A program made the translations under genes and the position numbers. From the NCBI GenBank assembly GCA_030611385.1, contig JAUWPV010000001.1, positions 98,299 to 162,298 of the forward strand: a DNA stretch of 64,000 bases, written 5' to 3'. This document shows, piece after piece, positions 39,822-52,123 of the stretch. The notes beneath the pieces were generated by a model that made no database searches, was not told the DNA's origin, and saw only the letters and a program-made list of their open reading frames with translations. The DNA comes from Bacillota bacterium. Its GTDB lineage: Bacteria; Bacillota; Dethiobacteria; DTU022. Position 1 is the stretch's first letter; every line of letters begins with the position of its first letter.

Positions 39822-42800
39822 TTGGTGTACCTGGCTGACCCAATTATCCCGGAGGTGGCTTTATTGTTGTTAAAAGATTTATTGGACCTTTGGTCCGGTG
39901 ATCAATCATTTCTGAAAATCATTGCCAATATCAATAAATTGCCGGATTACCGTGCTGCGATTACCGGTTTGGACGGCAGCGCCCGTGTTTACTTTATGGC
40001 CGCACTCGCACATTTCTGCTGCCGACCGACCCTGATCATTGCTGGGGATATGCTAAAAGCAGAAAAAATATATTCGGACATGCAGGCTTTTTTACCAGGT
40101 CAGGTTAACCTGCTTCCTTCCAGAGAGTTTTTTATGAGTACGCAGGTTATCTCACGGAGCGATGAGTACCAACAGTTGCGTTTGCAGTTTATGGAATGGC
40201 TGCAATCTAAAGGTAAAGGAATCTACGTAGCGCCTTTGGCAGCCATTATATCGAAAGTATTGCCCCCTGATCTGTGGAGGAAGCTGATCATTGATGTCGG
40301 GGTTGGCAAACAGATTGATCGCCAGGAGCTGCTCACTCGACTGATTGAGATAGGTTATGAAAGGGCAACATTAACTGAAACCGCCGGTCAGTTCAGCGCA
40401 CGTGGAGATATCGTTGACATCTTTCCACCAGGTAGGCAGGAGCCGATTCGCCTTGCATTTTTTGAGGATGTTCTAGAATCGATCCGCTGTTATAATTCCG
40501 GTAACCAGCGGTCTACTGAAGAGCTGCAGCATTTGAATATTCTGCCGGCGCGAGAGCTGGTTCTGACCAGGGATGCTTACAATCGTGGCGAAAATAAGAT
40601 TCAATCTACGCTGGAAGCAGCCCTCTCAAAAATGGGTAGGCGTGGTGAAAATGATTTAGCAGGCAGATTGAAACAGCAGATCCACAGGCATCTGGAAAGG
40701 TTGTCCCAACCGGATGGGATTGATCTTCTGAGCAGTTATTTCCCTTTTTTCTATGGAGAGGGAGCCTCATTACTCGATTATTTGTCGCCTGATTTCATGG
40801 TCATCATTGAAGAGCCGGCGACAGTGGCTGATAAAGGAACTGTTCTCCGCCGGGAGTTTGAAGATTATAGCAGCAGTGCAATAATCGAGGGTGACCTGCT
40901 TGCACCCACCCATAATTTACTGTGGAAAGAAGATGAAATTTTTTTCCGTTTACCCTGTCCGTTGATCGGTTGTGCACTTTTTACCGGAACAGGTGGAGTT
41001 TATCAGGCGGCAGAGTCCTTCAGTATCGAATCAAAAAACGCCCCTTACTACCACGGACAATGGGAGCTTTTTAAAAGTGATTACCGGGTTTGGTTGAATA
41101 GTGGTCAAAAGGTTTACCTTCTGGCTGGCTCTGAGCAGCGTGGTCAGGGCTTGCTGGATCTAATATTTGAGCAGGATGTACCTGCGAAGGATGCAGTTGA
41201 AAAAAAATCAGGCAACTCTTTATCGCCAATGCCGCTTCTTAATGGCAGTCTTGAAGAAGGTTTTATTCTTCCCGATTTACAGTTGACAGTTATTGTTGAG
41301 CAGAATATGCTTCCGTGGCGAAAGAAAAAAAAGCGTTTAAGACAACGCGAGGGAGTTCAGCTCAGCGATTACCGCGAGCTTACAACCGGAGATTATGTGG
41401 TTCATGAACAGCATGGCATCGGTCAGTATAATGGAATAAATACTCTTGAAATCAGCGGAATCAAGCGTGATTACCTGCTGCTTAAATATAGAGGTACCGA
41501 TAAACTATATATTCCAATTGATCAGGTTGGGTTGATCCAAAAATATTCAGGTGGTGAGGGTCCGGCACCCCGCCTGCACAGCCTCGGTGGAGGAGAATGG
41601 CAACGTCTGAAGAACAGGGTTAGCCGTTCGGTTGAAGATCTTGCCCGGGAGCTGCTTGCGCTGTATGCAGCACGGCAGGCAGTTGAAGGTTATAGCTTTG
41701 GGCCGGATCATTCCTGGCAGCAGGAATTCGAGGCTCATTTTTCTTTCGAGGAGACTCCCGACCAGTTAAAAGCAGTTGATGAAGTCAAAGCTGATTTGGA
41801 AAAGAAACATCCGATGGATCGTTTAATCTGTGGTGATGTCGGTTATGGAAAAACTGAAGTGGCGATGAGGGCAGCTTTCAAAGTGGTTATGGAAGGGAAA
41901 CAGGTTGCCGTTCTGGTGCCGACCACTGTTCTGGCGCAACAGCATTACCGCACCTTCCAGGAACGGTTTAATGGTTTTCCGGTCAGAGTGGCTCAACTAA
42001 GCCGCTTTGTCACACAGGCGAAGCAGAAAGAACTGATTAAAGAAATTGCAGCCGGAAAAATAGATATTGTCATTAGCACCCACCGTCTTTTGTCAAGGGA
42101 TGTTAAATTTCAAGATCTCGGACTGTTGGTCATCGATGAGGAACAGCGTTTTGGTGTTCGTCAAAAAGAAAAGATGAAACAACTGCGCTTGGACGTTGAT
42201 ACTCTGGCTATGACGGCGACACCGATTCCCAGGACACTGCATCTATCTTTAGCCGGAGCCCGAGATTTAAGTATTATCGATACTCCACCCGAAAACCGCT
42301 ATCCAGTTCAGACTTATGTCCTCGAATATTCCGAGAACCTTGTGCGGGAAGCGATTCAGCGTGAGTTAACCCGCCAGGGTCAGATCTATCTTGTTTTCAA
42401 CCGGGTGGATCGCATCGATGCTTTTGCCGAGCGTATCCAGAAGCTCTTTCCCGATGTCTCGGTTGCAGTCGGGCACGGGCAGCTGCCGGAAGCTGCTCTC
42501 GAGCGAATTATGACTGAATTTCAGGATGGTCAGCATCAAATACTGGTCAGCACCACGATCATTGAATCAGGTCTCGATATTTCCAATGTCAATACTCTAA
42601 TCGTTTATGAAGCAGACCGGTTTGGTCTTGCCCAGCTTTACCAGATCAGGGGTCGGGTTGGACGTTCAAATCGACTGGCTTATGCGTACCTTACTTACCG
42701 TAAAGATAAAGTGGTATCGGAAACTGCCCAAAAGCGTTTACGTGCAATTAAAGAATTCACTGAACTTGGGTCAGGGTTCAAAATCGCTCTCCGTGATCTT

Positions 42801-43409
42801 GAGATCCGGGGAGCCGGCAATATATTAGGAGCAGAGCAGCATGGTTTTATTACCGTTGTCGGTTTTGATCTGTTTGTCAAACTTCTGGATCAGGCAGTGG
42901 CCGAGCTGAAAAATGAAAAGCACGAACAAAAGATCAAACCGCGTCTTGATCTTCAGATCAGTGCTTACCTCCCCGCTGATTATATTTCAGCCCAGGATCA
43001 AAAATTTGATTTTTATCAACGTATTTACAATGCCCTGACAAGCGAGGAACTTCAAGAAATCGGTGAGGAACTGTCCGATCGTTACGGTTCTTCGCCTGAA
43101 CCGGTCAGGGTTCTTTTAAAAGCTGCCGAGCTGCGTGTTTTAGCGGCAGACTTGGATGTAGAGCTGATTCAGGAGCAGAAGAAGCATACTATCCTAAGAT
43201 TTTATTCTGGGTCCTGCATTAATGTTGATCAGCTTCAGAAAATAGCCGGTTTCGCTAAAGATCGAATTACTGTGTCATCTCATAAACCCCTGACTCTAAA
43301 AATTTACGGAACCGGTAAAGCAGGTCTCCTGCTTGACGATCTGAACCTTCTGCTGAGATCGATCAGTACATGCCGGAAGACTTCAGTCAACAGCTGCCAA
43401 GCTGTCTAA
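39822..43409 (+). CDS. mfd: Transcription-repair coupling factor
   Basis: UvrB-like N-domain, CarD-like RID, helicase motifs GDVGYGKTEVAMRA, DEEQRFGV. Confidence 0.97.
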   Translation: MVYLADPIIPEVALLLLKDLLDLWSGDQSFLKIIANINKLPDYRAAITGLDGSARVYFMAALAHFCCRPTLIIAGDMLKAEKIYSDMQAFLPGQVNLLPSREFFMSTQVISRSDEYQQLRLQFMEWLQSKGKGIYVAPLAAIISKVLPPDLWRKLIIDVGVGKQIDRQELLTRLIEIGYERATLTETAGQFSARGDIVDIFPPGRQEPIRLAFFEDVLESIRCYNSGNQRSTEELQHLNILPARELVLTRDAYNRGENKIQSTLEAALSKMGRRGENDLAGRLKQQIHRHLERLSQPDGIDLLSSYFPFFYGEGASLLDYLSPDFMVIIEEPATVADKGTVLRREFEDYSSSAIIEGDLLAPTHNLLWKEDEIFFRLPCPLIGCALFTGTGGVYQAAESFSIESKNAPYYHGQWELFKSDYRVWLNSGQKVYLLAGSEQRGQGLLDLIFEQDVPAKDAVEKKSGNSLSPMPLLNGSLEEGFILPDLQLTVIVEQNMLPWRKKKKRLRQREGVQLSDYRELTTGDYVVHEQHGIGQYNGINTLEISGIKRDYLLLKYRGTDKLYIPIDQVGLIQKYSGGEGPAPRLHSLGGGEWQRLKNRVSRSVEDLARELLALYAARQAVEGYSFGPDHSWQQEFEAHFSFEETPDQLKAVDEVKADLEKKHPMDRLICGDVGYGKTEVAMRAAFKVVMEGKQVAVLVPTTVLAQQHYRTFQERFNGFPVRVAQLSRFVTQAKQKELIKEIAAGKIDIVISTHRLLSRDVKFQDLGLLVIDEEQRFGVRQKEKMKQLRLDVDTLAMTATPIPRTLHLSLAGARDLSIIDTPPENRYPVQTYVLEYSENLVREAIQRELTRQGQIYLVFNRVDRIDAFAERIQKLFPDVSVAVGHGQLPEAALERIMTEFQDGQHQILVSTTIIESGLDISNVNTLIVYEADRFGLAQLYQIRGRVGRSNRLAYAYLTYRKDKVVSETAQKRLRAIKEFTELGSGFKIALRDLEIRGAGNILGAEQHGFITVVGFDLFVKLLDQAVAELKNEKHEQKIKPRLDLQISAYLPADYISAQDQKFDFYQRIYNALTSEELQEIGEELSDRYGSSPEPVRVLLKAAELRVLAADLDVELIQEQKKHTILRFYSGSCINVDQLQKIAGFAKDRITVSSHKPLTLKIYGTGKAGLLLDDLNLLLRSISTCRKTSVNSCQAV

Positions 43410-43455
43410 CTATGTTATAATATACTTACATAAATAGTAAAGAAGGTTTGTAAAA

Positions 43456-45087
43456 TTGTTCAGCAGTAACTCCTCCTTTGTCAAGGGAGCAGCAATTCTG
43501 GCCGTTGCCGGTATTTCGGCCCGGGTCATCGGGGCCGGTTTCCGCATTGTCCTGGCAGCTATTCTTGGGGACGAAGGGATCGGTCTTTACCAGTATGCTT
43601 ATCCGATCTACACCACCCTTCTGGTTATATCAACTGCCGGTATACCGGTTGCACTTTCGAAAATTATGGCAGAGAAGATTGCCCTTAAAGATTACCGTGA
43701 AGCGTTCAGGGTTTTTCGAATCGCTTTTTTTCTTCTCACCCTGAGTGGTCTGGTGATTACCCTGATACTTTTTTGGGGAGCAGAGTATATTGCTCTGTCA
43801 GTAGTCAAAGATCTCAAAGCAGTTTATCCGATCATGGCTATAGCACCGGCTATATTTTTTGTAACGGTTATGGCCTCGCTTCGTGGGTTCTTCCAGGGAC
43901 AGCAGAATATGGCGCCGACTGCGGCTTCGCAGTTACTTGAACAGCTGGCCAGGGTTGGTATTTCGATTTACCTGGTGGTTACCCTGCTGCCGGCAGGGCT
44001 TGAGTTTGCTGCTGCCGGAGCGACATCCGGGGCTGCGGCGGGGGGATTGGCCGGCTTGTTAATGCTGGCTCTTCTTTACTGGCGGAAACGGTACCAGTTT
44101 AAAAGTTTGGCCGCACAGCAACAGGAACACAATCCTGACCCGATCGGTCGCATCATCGGTCGTATCTTCAGTCTGGCCATACCGGTGACCATCGGCGGCC
44201 TGGTCATTCCGCTGATTACCCTGATTGACCTGGCGGTGGTACCGCGGCAACTGCAGGCCGCCGGTTTCGACCTGGAAACAGCACGGGCGCTTTACGGGCA
44301 GCTGACCGGCATGGCTGGTTCGGTTGTCTATTTTCCCAATGTTATTGCGCTTGCTTTAAGTATAAGCCTGGTTCCGGCGATCTCTGAAGCCTTTGCTCTA
44401 CAGAACAAAATTCTGATCCAAAGTAGAGCTGCTATCGCTATAAAACTGACTGTTCTCTTTTCTCTCCCTTCTGCTCTTGGCCTCTTCCTGCTGGCTGAGC
44501 CAATCACGGTCCTTCTCTTTAACAATGCTGCCGCCGGTTATTCTCTGGCTTACATGTCCTGGTCGGTAATTCCGCTTTGTCTATATGTGACTACGACCGG
44601 TCTAATCCAGGGCCTGGGCAGGCCAATCACCCCGGCCCTGAATATGTTCTACGGTGGTCTAGTCAAGACTATTCTGGCCTGGTTCCTGACCGCTATCCCT
44701 GAATTAAATGTTGGTGGCGCTGCTTTGGCCTCGGTTGTAGGCATCGGAGTGGCAGCGGCTTTAAATCTTTATCATGTTTCACGTTTTACCGACTGGCGTG
44801 GAGGTCTTCGTGAACTGATTTTATTACCCGGTTTGGCTGTAGCGGCTATGTCAGTTGTTGTTTATTTAACTTATGAAGTGGTTAGCCGTTTTACCGAATC
44901 CTATCTATCTGCAGGCCGTCAAAACGGCCTGGCTACCCTGACAGCAATACTTATTGGTATACTTATTTACGGAGTGGTTCTTCTCTTATCAGGTGGATTG
45001 CAAAGAAGTGAACTGCTCATGATTCCGGTATTAGGCCCGCGCCTGGCAAACCTTGCCGGACGCATCAGGTTGAATCGTATCTCTTAG
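43456..45087 (+). CDS. Polysaccharide biosynthesis/MATE-like flippase (SpoVB/MurJ-type)
   Basis: FVKGAAILAVAGISARVIGAGFRIVLAAILGDEGIGLYQYAYPIY; syntenic with yabM. Confidence 0.9.
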   Translation: MFSSNSSFVKGAAILAVAGISARVIGAGFRIVLAAILGDEGIGLYQYAYPIYTTLLVISTAGIPVALSKIMAEKIALKDYREAFRVFRIAFFLLTLSGLVITLILFWGAEYIALSVVKDLKAVYPIMAIAPAIFFVTVMASLRGFFQGQQNMAPTAASQLLEQLARVGISIYLVVTLLPAGLEFAAAGATSGAAAGGLAGLLMLALLYWRKRYQFKSLAAQQQEHNPDPIGRIIGRIFSLAIPVTIGGLVIPLITLIDLAVVPRQLQAAGFDLETARALYGQLTGMAGSVVYFPNVIALALSISLVPAISEAFALQNKILIQSRAAIAIKLTVLFSLPSALGLFLLAEPITVLLFNNAAAGYSLAYMSWSVIPLCLYVTTTGLIQGLGRPITPALNMFYGGLVKTILAWFLTAIPELNVGGAALASVVGIGVAAALNLYHVSRFTDWRGGLRELILLPGLAVAAMSVVVYLTYEVVSRFTESYLSAGRQNGLATLTAILIGILIYGVVLLLSGGLQRSELLMIPVLGPRLANLAGRIRLNRIS

Positions 45088-45102
45088 GGACAGGGAGAAC
45101 AG

Positions 45103-46557
45103 ATGAGTAAAATTATAGTTATAGGGCTCGGGCCCGGTAGCCCGAAACATGTAACCAGCGAAGCGCTGCGGCACCTGAGCGCTAAACGACCGATATTCTT
45201 TCGCACCATGAAACATCCGGCTGCTCGCTATTATGCCGCCGTCTGCAAAAAAACTTATTCGTTTGATCACCTCTATGAGCAGAGTAGTGATTTTGAGCAG
45301 GTTTACCGAACCATTATCATAAAACTGACCAGAGCAGCTAAACATTATGGCACGGTTTGCTATGCTGTTCCCGGTCATCCGTCTGTCGGTGAAGCGACAG
45401 TGGAGCGGCTTGGTAATATATGCCCCCGGCTCGGGATTCAGCTGCAGATCGTTGAAGGATTAAGTTTCCTTGAACCCATGCTCAGTTTTCTGAAGATAGA
45501 TCTCCTGGACGGAGTAACAGTTTACGATGCCCTCATTCTTGATCGCTTAAAAGAACCATGTCGTAATCATCTGGTGATTGCCCAGGTTTACAACCGTTTT
45601 TTGGCTTCCCGGGTTAAATTGAAGCTACTGGAGCTTTATGATTCGGATTATCCGGTTATTGCGGTAAGAGCAGCCGGAATGCCACAGCAGCTCACCATGG
45701 AAGTACCCCTTCATGCCCTTGATCACAGGGCATTCTTTAATCACTATACAACGATCTATCTGCCACCATCGAAGGCTGGTAGTATCGGCGACTTGATCGA
45801 GATCATGGCTAAATTGCGCTCCACATATGGTTGCCCCTGGGACAGAGAGCAGACGCACCAGAGTTTGAGACAGTACCTGATTGAAGAAGCCTATGAGGTT
45901 GTTGCCGCTATTGACTCAGTGAGCGATAGTTCACTTCGTGAAGAGTTGGGTGATCTGTTGCTGCAGGTCATTTTTCACAGCCAGATTGCCGGGGAGGAAA
46001 ACCGTTTTGACTTTACCGGTGTTGTCGATACCCTTAAGGAGAAATTAATTCGGCGACATCCCCATGTTTTTGGAAACGAGAAGGCAGTTGATGCATCTCA
46101 GGTTAAGGTGCTTTGGGAACAGATCAAAGCGGAGGAGAAAAATGAAGAGAATAATTCAGCTGTACTTTCTGTTGATTATACGCTTCCTGCCCTGCTCAGG
46201 GCATATAAACTTCAGAAAAGCGCAGCTGGGGTCGGTTTTGATTGGCCTTGTATAAAGGGACCTTTGGATAAGGCCAGGGAAGAGTTGCTAGAGCTTGAGG
46301 AGGCCTGTATGAATGAAGACCGGATGTCAATTGAAGAAGAATTTGGGGATTACCTTTTTACCGTGGTCAATTTGGCCCGATTCCTGGGAGTTAATCCTGA
46401 AATGGCTCTTGGTAAAGCAATATTGAAATTTATTGATCGCTTTCAATATATAACGAGACAGGTTGAACAAACCGGTCGTCCGTTTTCTTCATTTTCACTT
46501 GGAGAATTGGATCAGTGGTGGGAAGAAGCTAAAAAAATAAGGAAAATAAGCAAATAA
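45103..46557 (+). CDS. mazG: Tetrapyrrole-methylase/MazG fusion nucleotide pyrophosphohydrolase (YabN-type)
   Basis: GLGPGSPKHVT; LRSTYGCPWDREQTHQSLRQYLIEEAYEV. Confidence 0.95.
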   Translation: MSKIIVIGLGPGSPKHVTSEALRHLSAKRPIFFRTMKHPAARYYAAVCKKTYSFDHLYEQSSDFEQVYRTIIIKLTRAAKHYGTVCYAVPGHPSVGEATVERLGNICPRLGIQLQIVEGLSFLEPMLSFLKIDLLDGVTVYDALILDRLKEPCRNHLVIAQVYNRFLASRVKLKLLELYDSDYPVIAVRAAGMPQQLTMEVPLHALDHRAFFNHYTTIYLPPSKAGSIGDLIEIMAKLRSTYGCPWDREQTHQSLRQYLIEEAYEVVAAIDSVSDSSLREELGDLLLQVIFHSQIAGEENRFDFTGVVDTLKEKLIRRHPHVFGNEKAVDASQVKVLWEQIKAEEKNEENNSAVLSVDYTLPALLRAYKLQKSAAGVGFDWPCIKGPLDKAREELLELEEACMNEDRMSIEEEFGDYLFTVVNLARFLGVNPEMALGKAILKFIDRFQYITRQVEQTGRPFSSFSLGELDQWWEEAKKIRKISK

Positions 46558-46635
46558 AGAAGGAATCTTCAAAACAAAAGCGAATAGGTCAAACTATCAA
46601 GAGTGTCAAATCAATTATGAGGAGGATTTTGCGCA

Positions 46636-46908
46636 GTGAATAAGTCTGAATTGTTAGATCTGGTTGCCGAGAAGACGGGAATGTCTAAAAAAGATAGTGA
46701 TCAGGCAGTAAAAGCAGTTCTGGAAAGCATTACTGATGGCTTGGTTCGTGGCGATAAGGTTCAATTAGTTGGTTTCGGTACTTTTGAAGTTCGCAACCGT
46801 AAGGCAAGAGAAGGACGCAACCCAGCTACAGGAGAGAAAATAAAAATTAATGCTCTTAGATGCCCGGCATTTAAACCAGGAAAAGCGCTTAAAGAGAAAG
46901 TAAAATAA
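46636..46908 (+). CDS. hup: HU family DNA-binding protein
   Basis: MNKSELLDLVAEKTGMSKKDSDQAV...GRNPATGEKIKI. Confidence 0.97.
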   Translation: MNKSELLDLVAEKTGMSKKDSDQAVKAVLESITDGLVRGDKVQLVGFGTFEVRNRKAREGRNPATGEKIKINALRCPAFKPGKALKEKVK

Positions 46909-46960
46909 AACAAGTTCATTAAAGACCATAATTACCATGGAAATTTCTTATATTCCTCGT

Positions 46961-46983
46961 CCCCTCGCTAAGGGGATTTTTTT
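46961..46983 (+). terminator. Rho-independent terminator after hup
   Basis: cccct-cgcta-aggggatttttttt. Confidence 0.65.
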
Positions 46984-47052
46984 CCAGGCAGAGGGATGAG
47001 GTTCAGCTACAGAAAATTTAACATAATTGAATTATCCTTGATTGTTGTGGTT

Positions 47053-47391
47053 ATGATGAAAAATAAATATCAGCAACGAAAAGATGTGATTTCAAGTTTC
47101 CCCCGGCGCCGCCGAAGGGCTAGTTATGATGTGTACAGATTGGTGAGTGCGATTGGTGGTTTATTTATCTGTGGCCTGCTGGTAATCATCGGTGCCCAGT
47201 ATCTTCAACAGATTCGGACAAAACAGGAACTGGCAGATTTCGAAACCCGGATCTTGAAAAATAAAGCCCGCCAGGTATCTATCGAAGCGGAACTCGATCG
47301 GTTGCAAGATCCAGACTATATTGAGATAATGGCCCGGGAGAGGCTCGGTCTGGTAAAACCAGGTGAAATTATCTTTCAGATAGAGGATTGA
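47053..47391 (+). CDS. divIC: Septum formation initiator (DivIC/FtsL-type)
   Basis: One TM helix plus coiled coil; DPDYIEIMARERLGLVKPGEIIFQ. Confidence 0.88.
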   Translation: MMKNKYQQRKDVISSFPRRRRRASYDVYRLVSAIGGLFICGLLVIIGAQYLQQIRTKQELADFETRILKNKARQVSIEAELDRLQDPDYIEIMARERLGLVKPGEIIFQIED

Positions 47392-47415
47392 CAATAATAC
47401 TATAAAAGCTATAAT
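47388..47415 (+). promoter_or_regulatory. SigmaA-type promoter
   Basis: TTGACA-16 nt-TATAAT, overlapping the end of divIC. Confidence 0.75.
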
Positions 47416-47430
47416 ATCATTAGTCTCGAA

Positions 47431-47871
47431 GTGATTTTACTCAAGGAGGAGTTTTTCATCAAGAAAGAGGTTGTGGTTGGTAGTATTTTGGAGGGAGTGA
47501 TTACCGGCATCACAAAATTCGGAGCTTTTGTCGAGTTGCCAGGAGGAATTACGGGACTCGTGCATATATCCGAGATTGCGGATGAGTATGTAAAAGATAT
47601 TCATGATTTATTTAAGAAAGCAGATCAGGTTAAGGTCAAGGTTCTCACTGTTGAAAATAACGGTAAAATCGGTCTTTCTATCCGTCAGGCTGTTGAAGGG
47701 TTCTCTCCTAATAAGAGAGGTAGCAATCACAAGATGGTGGCAGTGAATAAAGCTTCTTTTGAAGATAAAATGAATCGCTTCCTCAAAGACAGTGATGAGC
47801 GGTTGCTTGATCTAAAGCGTAATACAGAATCTAAAAGAGGCGGCCGCGGTTCTTTTCGTGAAGCTTTTTAG
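47431..47871 (+). CDS. S1 RNA-binding-domain protein (YabR-type)
   Basis: VVGSILEGVITGITKFGAFVELPGGITGLVHISEIADEYVKDI; exact start codon uncertain. Confidence 0.92.
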   Translation: MILLKEEFFIKKEVVVGSILEGVITGITKFGAFVELPGGITGLVHISEIADEYVKDIHDLFKKADQVKVKVLTVENNGKIGLSIRQAVEGFSPNKRGSNHKMVAVNKASFEDKMNRFLKDSDERLLDLKRNTESKRGGRGSFREAF

Positions 47872-47903
47872 ATAAAGGCTATCGCAATATTATTGATCGA
47901 AAG

Positions 47904-47928
47904 GCACTCTGGTTCAGGGTGTTTTTTT
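47904..47928 (+). terminator. Rho-independent terminator
   Basis: gcactctg-gtt-cagggtgttttttt. Confidence 0.7.
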
Positions 47929-47961
47929 ATCTTTATTCTGTTCAGGTTGTGATTACTGCCG

Positions 47962-49383
47962 ATGCAGCTGGAAAAAGTAAGACATTTTATAATAAAGAAC
48001 CGCCTCTTCAAGAATGGAGACGCGATTGTTGTTGCTGTGTCCGGCGGTCCAGACTCGTTGTGCTTGCTACACTTGCTCCATACATTGTCGGTCGAATTTA
48101 AGTTTAAGCTGGTAGTGGCTCACTTAAATCACTGCCTCCGACCGGAAGCCCAACAGGAAGCGATCGGAGTTGGTAAGATTGCCTCGGCATGGTCACTGCC
48201 ATTTGAAACAAAGGCAGTGGATATTCGAAGCTATAAAAAAGAATATGGGCTCTCGGAAGAGGAAGCCGGGCGCCGGGCACGATATTGTTTTCTGTTCGAC
48301 ATTGCCCGTAAATACAGGGCTACCAGGATAGCTCTCGGCCATCATCTCGATGATCAAGCGGAAACGGTCTTGCTAAATGTACTTCGGGGTACCGGTGTCG
48401 ATGGTCTGGCCGGCATGTTGCCTGAGAGTACCCGGGGTGGGATTAAGTTGGTCAGGCCGTTGCTTTGCCTGAGACGTTCCGAAATTGAGGCGTACTGTTT
48501 TGATAATAACGTTCACCCTTTTACAGACAGCAGCAACCTGGAAACCGATTATACCCGAAATAAGCTGCGACTCGATCTGATTCCGCAGTTGGAGCAAAGC
48601 TATAATCCACGGATCAGAGAGGCACTGTTTAGCCTGGCTTCGCTAGCGGCTGATGATCGAATATTTTTAAAAAGTCTGGCCAAAACGATATTTTTTAACA
48701 TAGCCCGTGTCGGCAGAAAAGAAACGCATCTGGATCAACAGCTTTTAGTGACGTTACCCCCGGCTTTGCGCGGAAGGGTTTTACGGTTTGCTCTGAAAAA
48801 ATATATTTCGGTAAATAAAATCAACCGCCTGCATATTGATCAACTGCTTGATTTGGCAGAAAAAGGCCAGACCGGGAAACAGCTTACTCTACCCGGTAGT
48901 GTAAGGGCCTACTGCTCTTATGGTCGCTTGTTTTTAACCGGTCAGCTGCGCTGGCCGGAGCATAAAGAGATTGCAGTTAGACCAATAAAAATTCCCGGTA
49001 AGACCTTACTGCCGGGCGGAACCTGTATTACTGCCCGTATTATCAAGACAACGGAATTGAATTGGCCACCTTCTTCATACCAAGCCTGCATCGATTATGA
49101 TTTAATTCCTTCAGGTTCTCTATCATATCGCTTTCGTTGGACGGGAGCCCGATTTTATCCGCAGGGAGCGCCAGGCAGTAAAAAGCTAAAAGAGTTTTTA
49201 ATTGATCAAAAAGTTCCGTATTGCCGTCGTGATACGCTGCCTCTGGTAACGGTGGGTACAGAGATTATCTGGGTTACCGGAATAAGAGCTGCCCATCCTT
49301 ACCGTGTAACTGACCAAACCAGGCAGGTCTTACTCCTGGAATACAAAGTTCGTAAACGCAAGACTACAGCATACGGCAAATAG
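47962..49383 (+). CDS. tilS: tRNA(Ile)-lysidine synthase
   Basis: VVAVSGGPDSLCLLHLL PP-loop; C-terminal TilS domain. Confidence 0.95.
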   Translation: MQLEKVRHFIIKNRLFKNGDAIVVAVSGGPDSLCLLHLLHTLSVEFKFKLVVAHLNHCLRPEAQQEAIGVGKIASAWSLPFETKAVDIRSYKKEYGLSEEEAGRRARYCFLFDIARKYRATRIALGHHLDDQAETVLLNVLRGTGVDGLAGMLPESTRGGIKLVRPLLCLRRSEIEAYCFDNNVHPFTDSSNLETDYTRNKLRLDLIPQLEQSYNPRIREALFSLASLAADDRIFLKSLAKTIFFNIARVGRKETHLDQQLLVTLPPALRGRVLRFALKKYISVNKINRLHIDQLLDLAEKGQTGKQLTLPGSVRAYCSYGRLFLTGQLRWPEHKEIAVRPIKIPGKTLLPGGTCITARIIKTTELNWPPSSYQACIDYDLIPSGSLSYRFRWTGARFYPQGAPGSKKLKEFLIDQKVPYCRRDTLPLVTVGTEIIWVTGIRAAHPYRVTDQTRQVLLLEYKVRKRKTTAYGK

Positions 49384-49420
49384 TTTCCAGGGGATATTAA
49401 ATAGATGGAGGTGGTCCATA

Positions 49421-49945
49421 ATGACAGATGAAAAACTTGAAGTTATGCTTACAGCTGAACAGATTGGAAACAGAATCAGGGAACTGGCCGCACAAATCTC
49501 TAAAGATTATCAAGGTAAAAATCCTTTGTTAATCGGTGTGCTGAAGGGAGCGGTTATATTTTTAAGTGATTTGATCCGTCAAATCGAAGTGCCGGTGGAG
49601 ATTGACTTTATGGCTGTTTCCAGCTATGGTGTCGATACCGACTCCTCAGGTGTGGTTCGTATTCTGAAAGATCTCGAACAGAGTATTCAGGGTAAAGATG
49701 TATTGATAGTTGAAGATATTGTAGATACCGGGCTGACTTTAAACTATCTTCGCGAAAACCTGATCACCCGCCAACCGAAGACCCTAAAAGTAATTACCCT
49801 GCTAGACAAACCTGATCGCCGAAAGGTGCCATTTGAACCTGATTACTGTGGTTTTATAATTCCGGATCGCTTTGTAATCGGTTACGGTCTGGATTACGGT
49901 GAAGACTATCGCCATCTGGCTGATTTATGTATCCTCAATCCATAA
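49421..49945 (+). CDS. hpt: Hypoxanthine phosphoribosyltransferase
   Basis: VLIVEDIVDTGLTL PRPP motif. Confidence 0.96.
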   Translation: MTDEKLEVMLTAEQIGNRIRELAAQISKDYQGKNPLLIGVLKGAVIFLSDLIRQIEVPVEIDFMAVSSYGVDTDSSGVVRILKDLEQSIQGKDVLIVEDIVDTGLTLNYLRENLITRQPKTLKVITLLDKPDRRKVPFEPDYCGFIIPDRFVIGYGLDYGEDYRHLADLCILNP

Positions 49946-50084
49946 CAGATCGCAGATAGATGAAATATTCCTGGGAACCGACCCTGTGCTTTTTGAATAC
50001 AGCCCGGTTATATTGCTTAAGCCTTTACTGTATGTTAGAATTAGCTTCAGGTTTTAAGGGTTATAATGGAGAGGAGGAAACTAC

Positions 50085-52094
<2,010 letters not shown>

Positions 52095-52095
52095 A

Positions 52096-52117
52096 GGAGC
52101 CTGCGGGCTCTTTTTTT
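52096..52117 (+). terminator. Rho-independent terminator after ftsH
   Basis: gagcc-tgcg-ggctcttttttt. Confidence 0.75.
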
Positions 52118-52123
52118 ATAATA

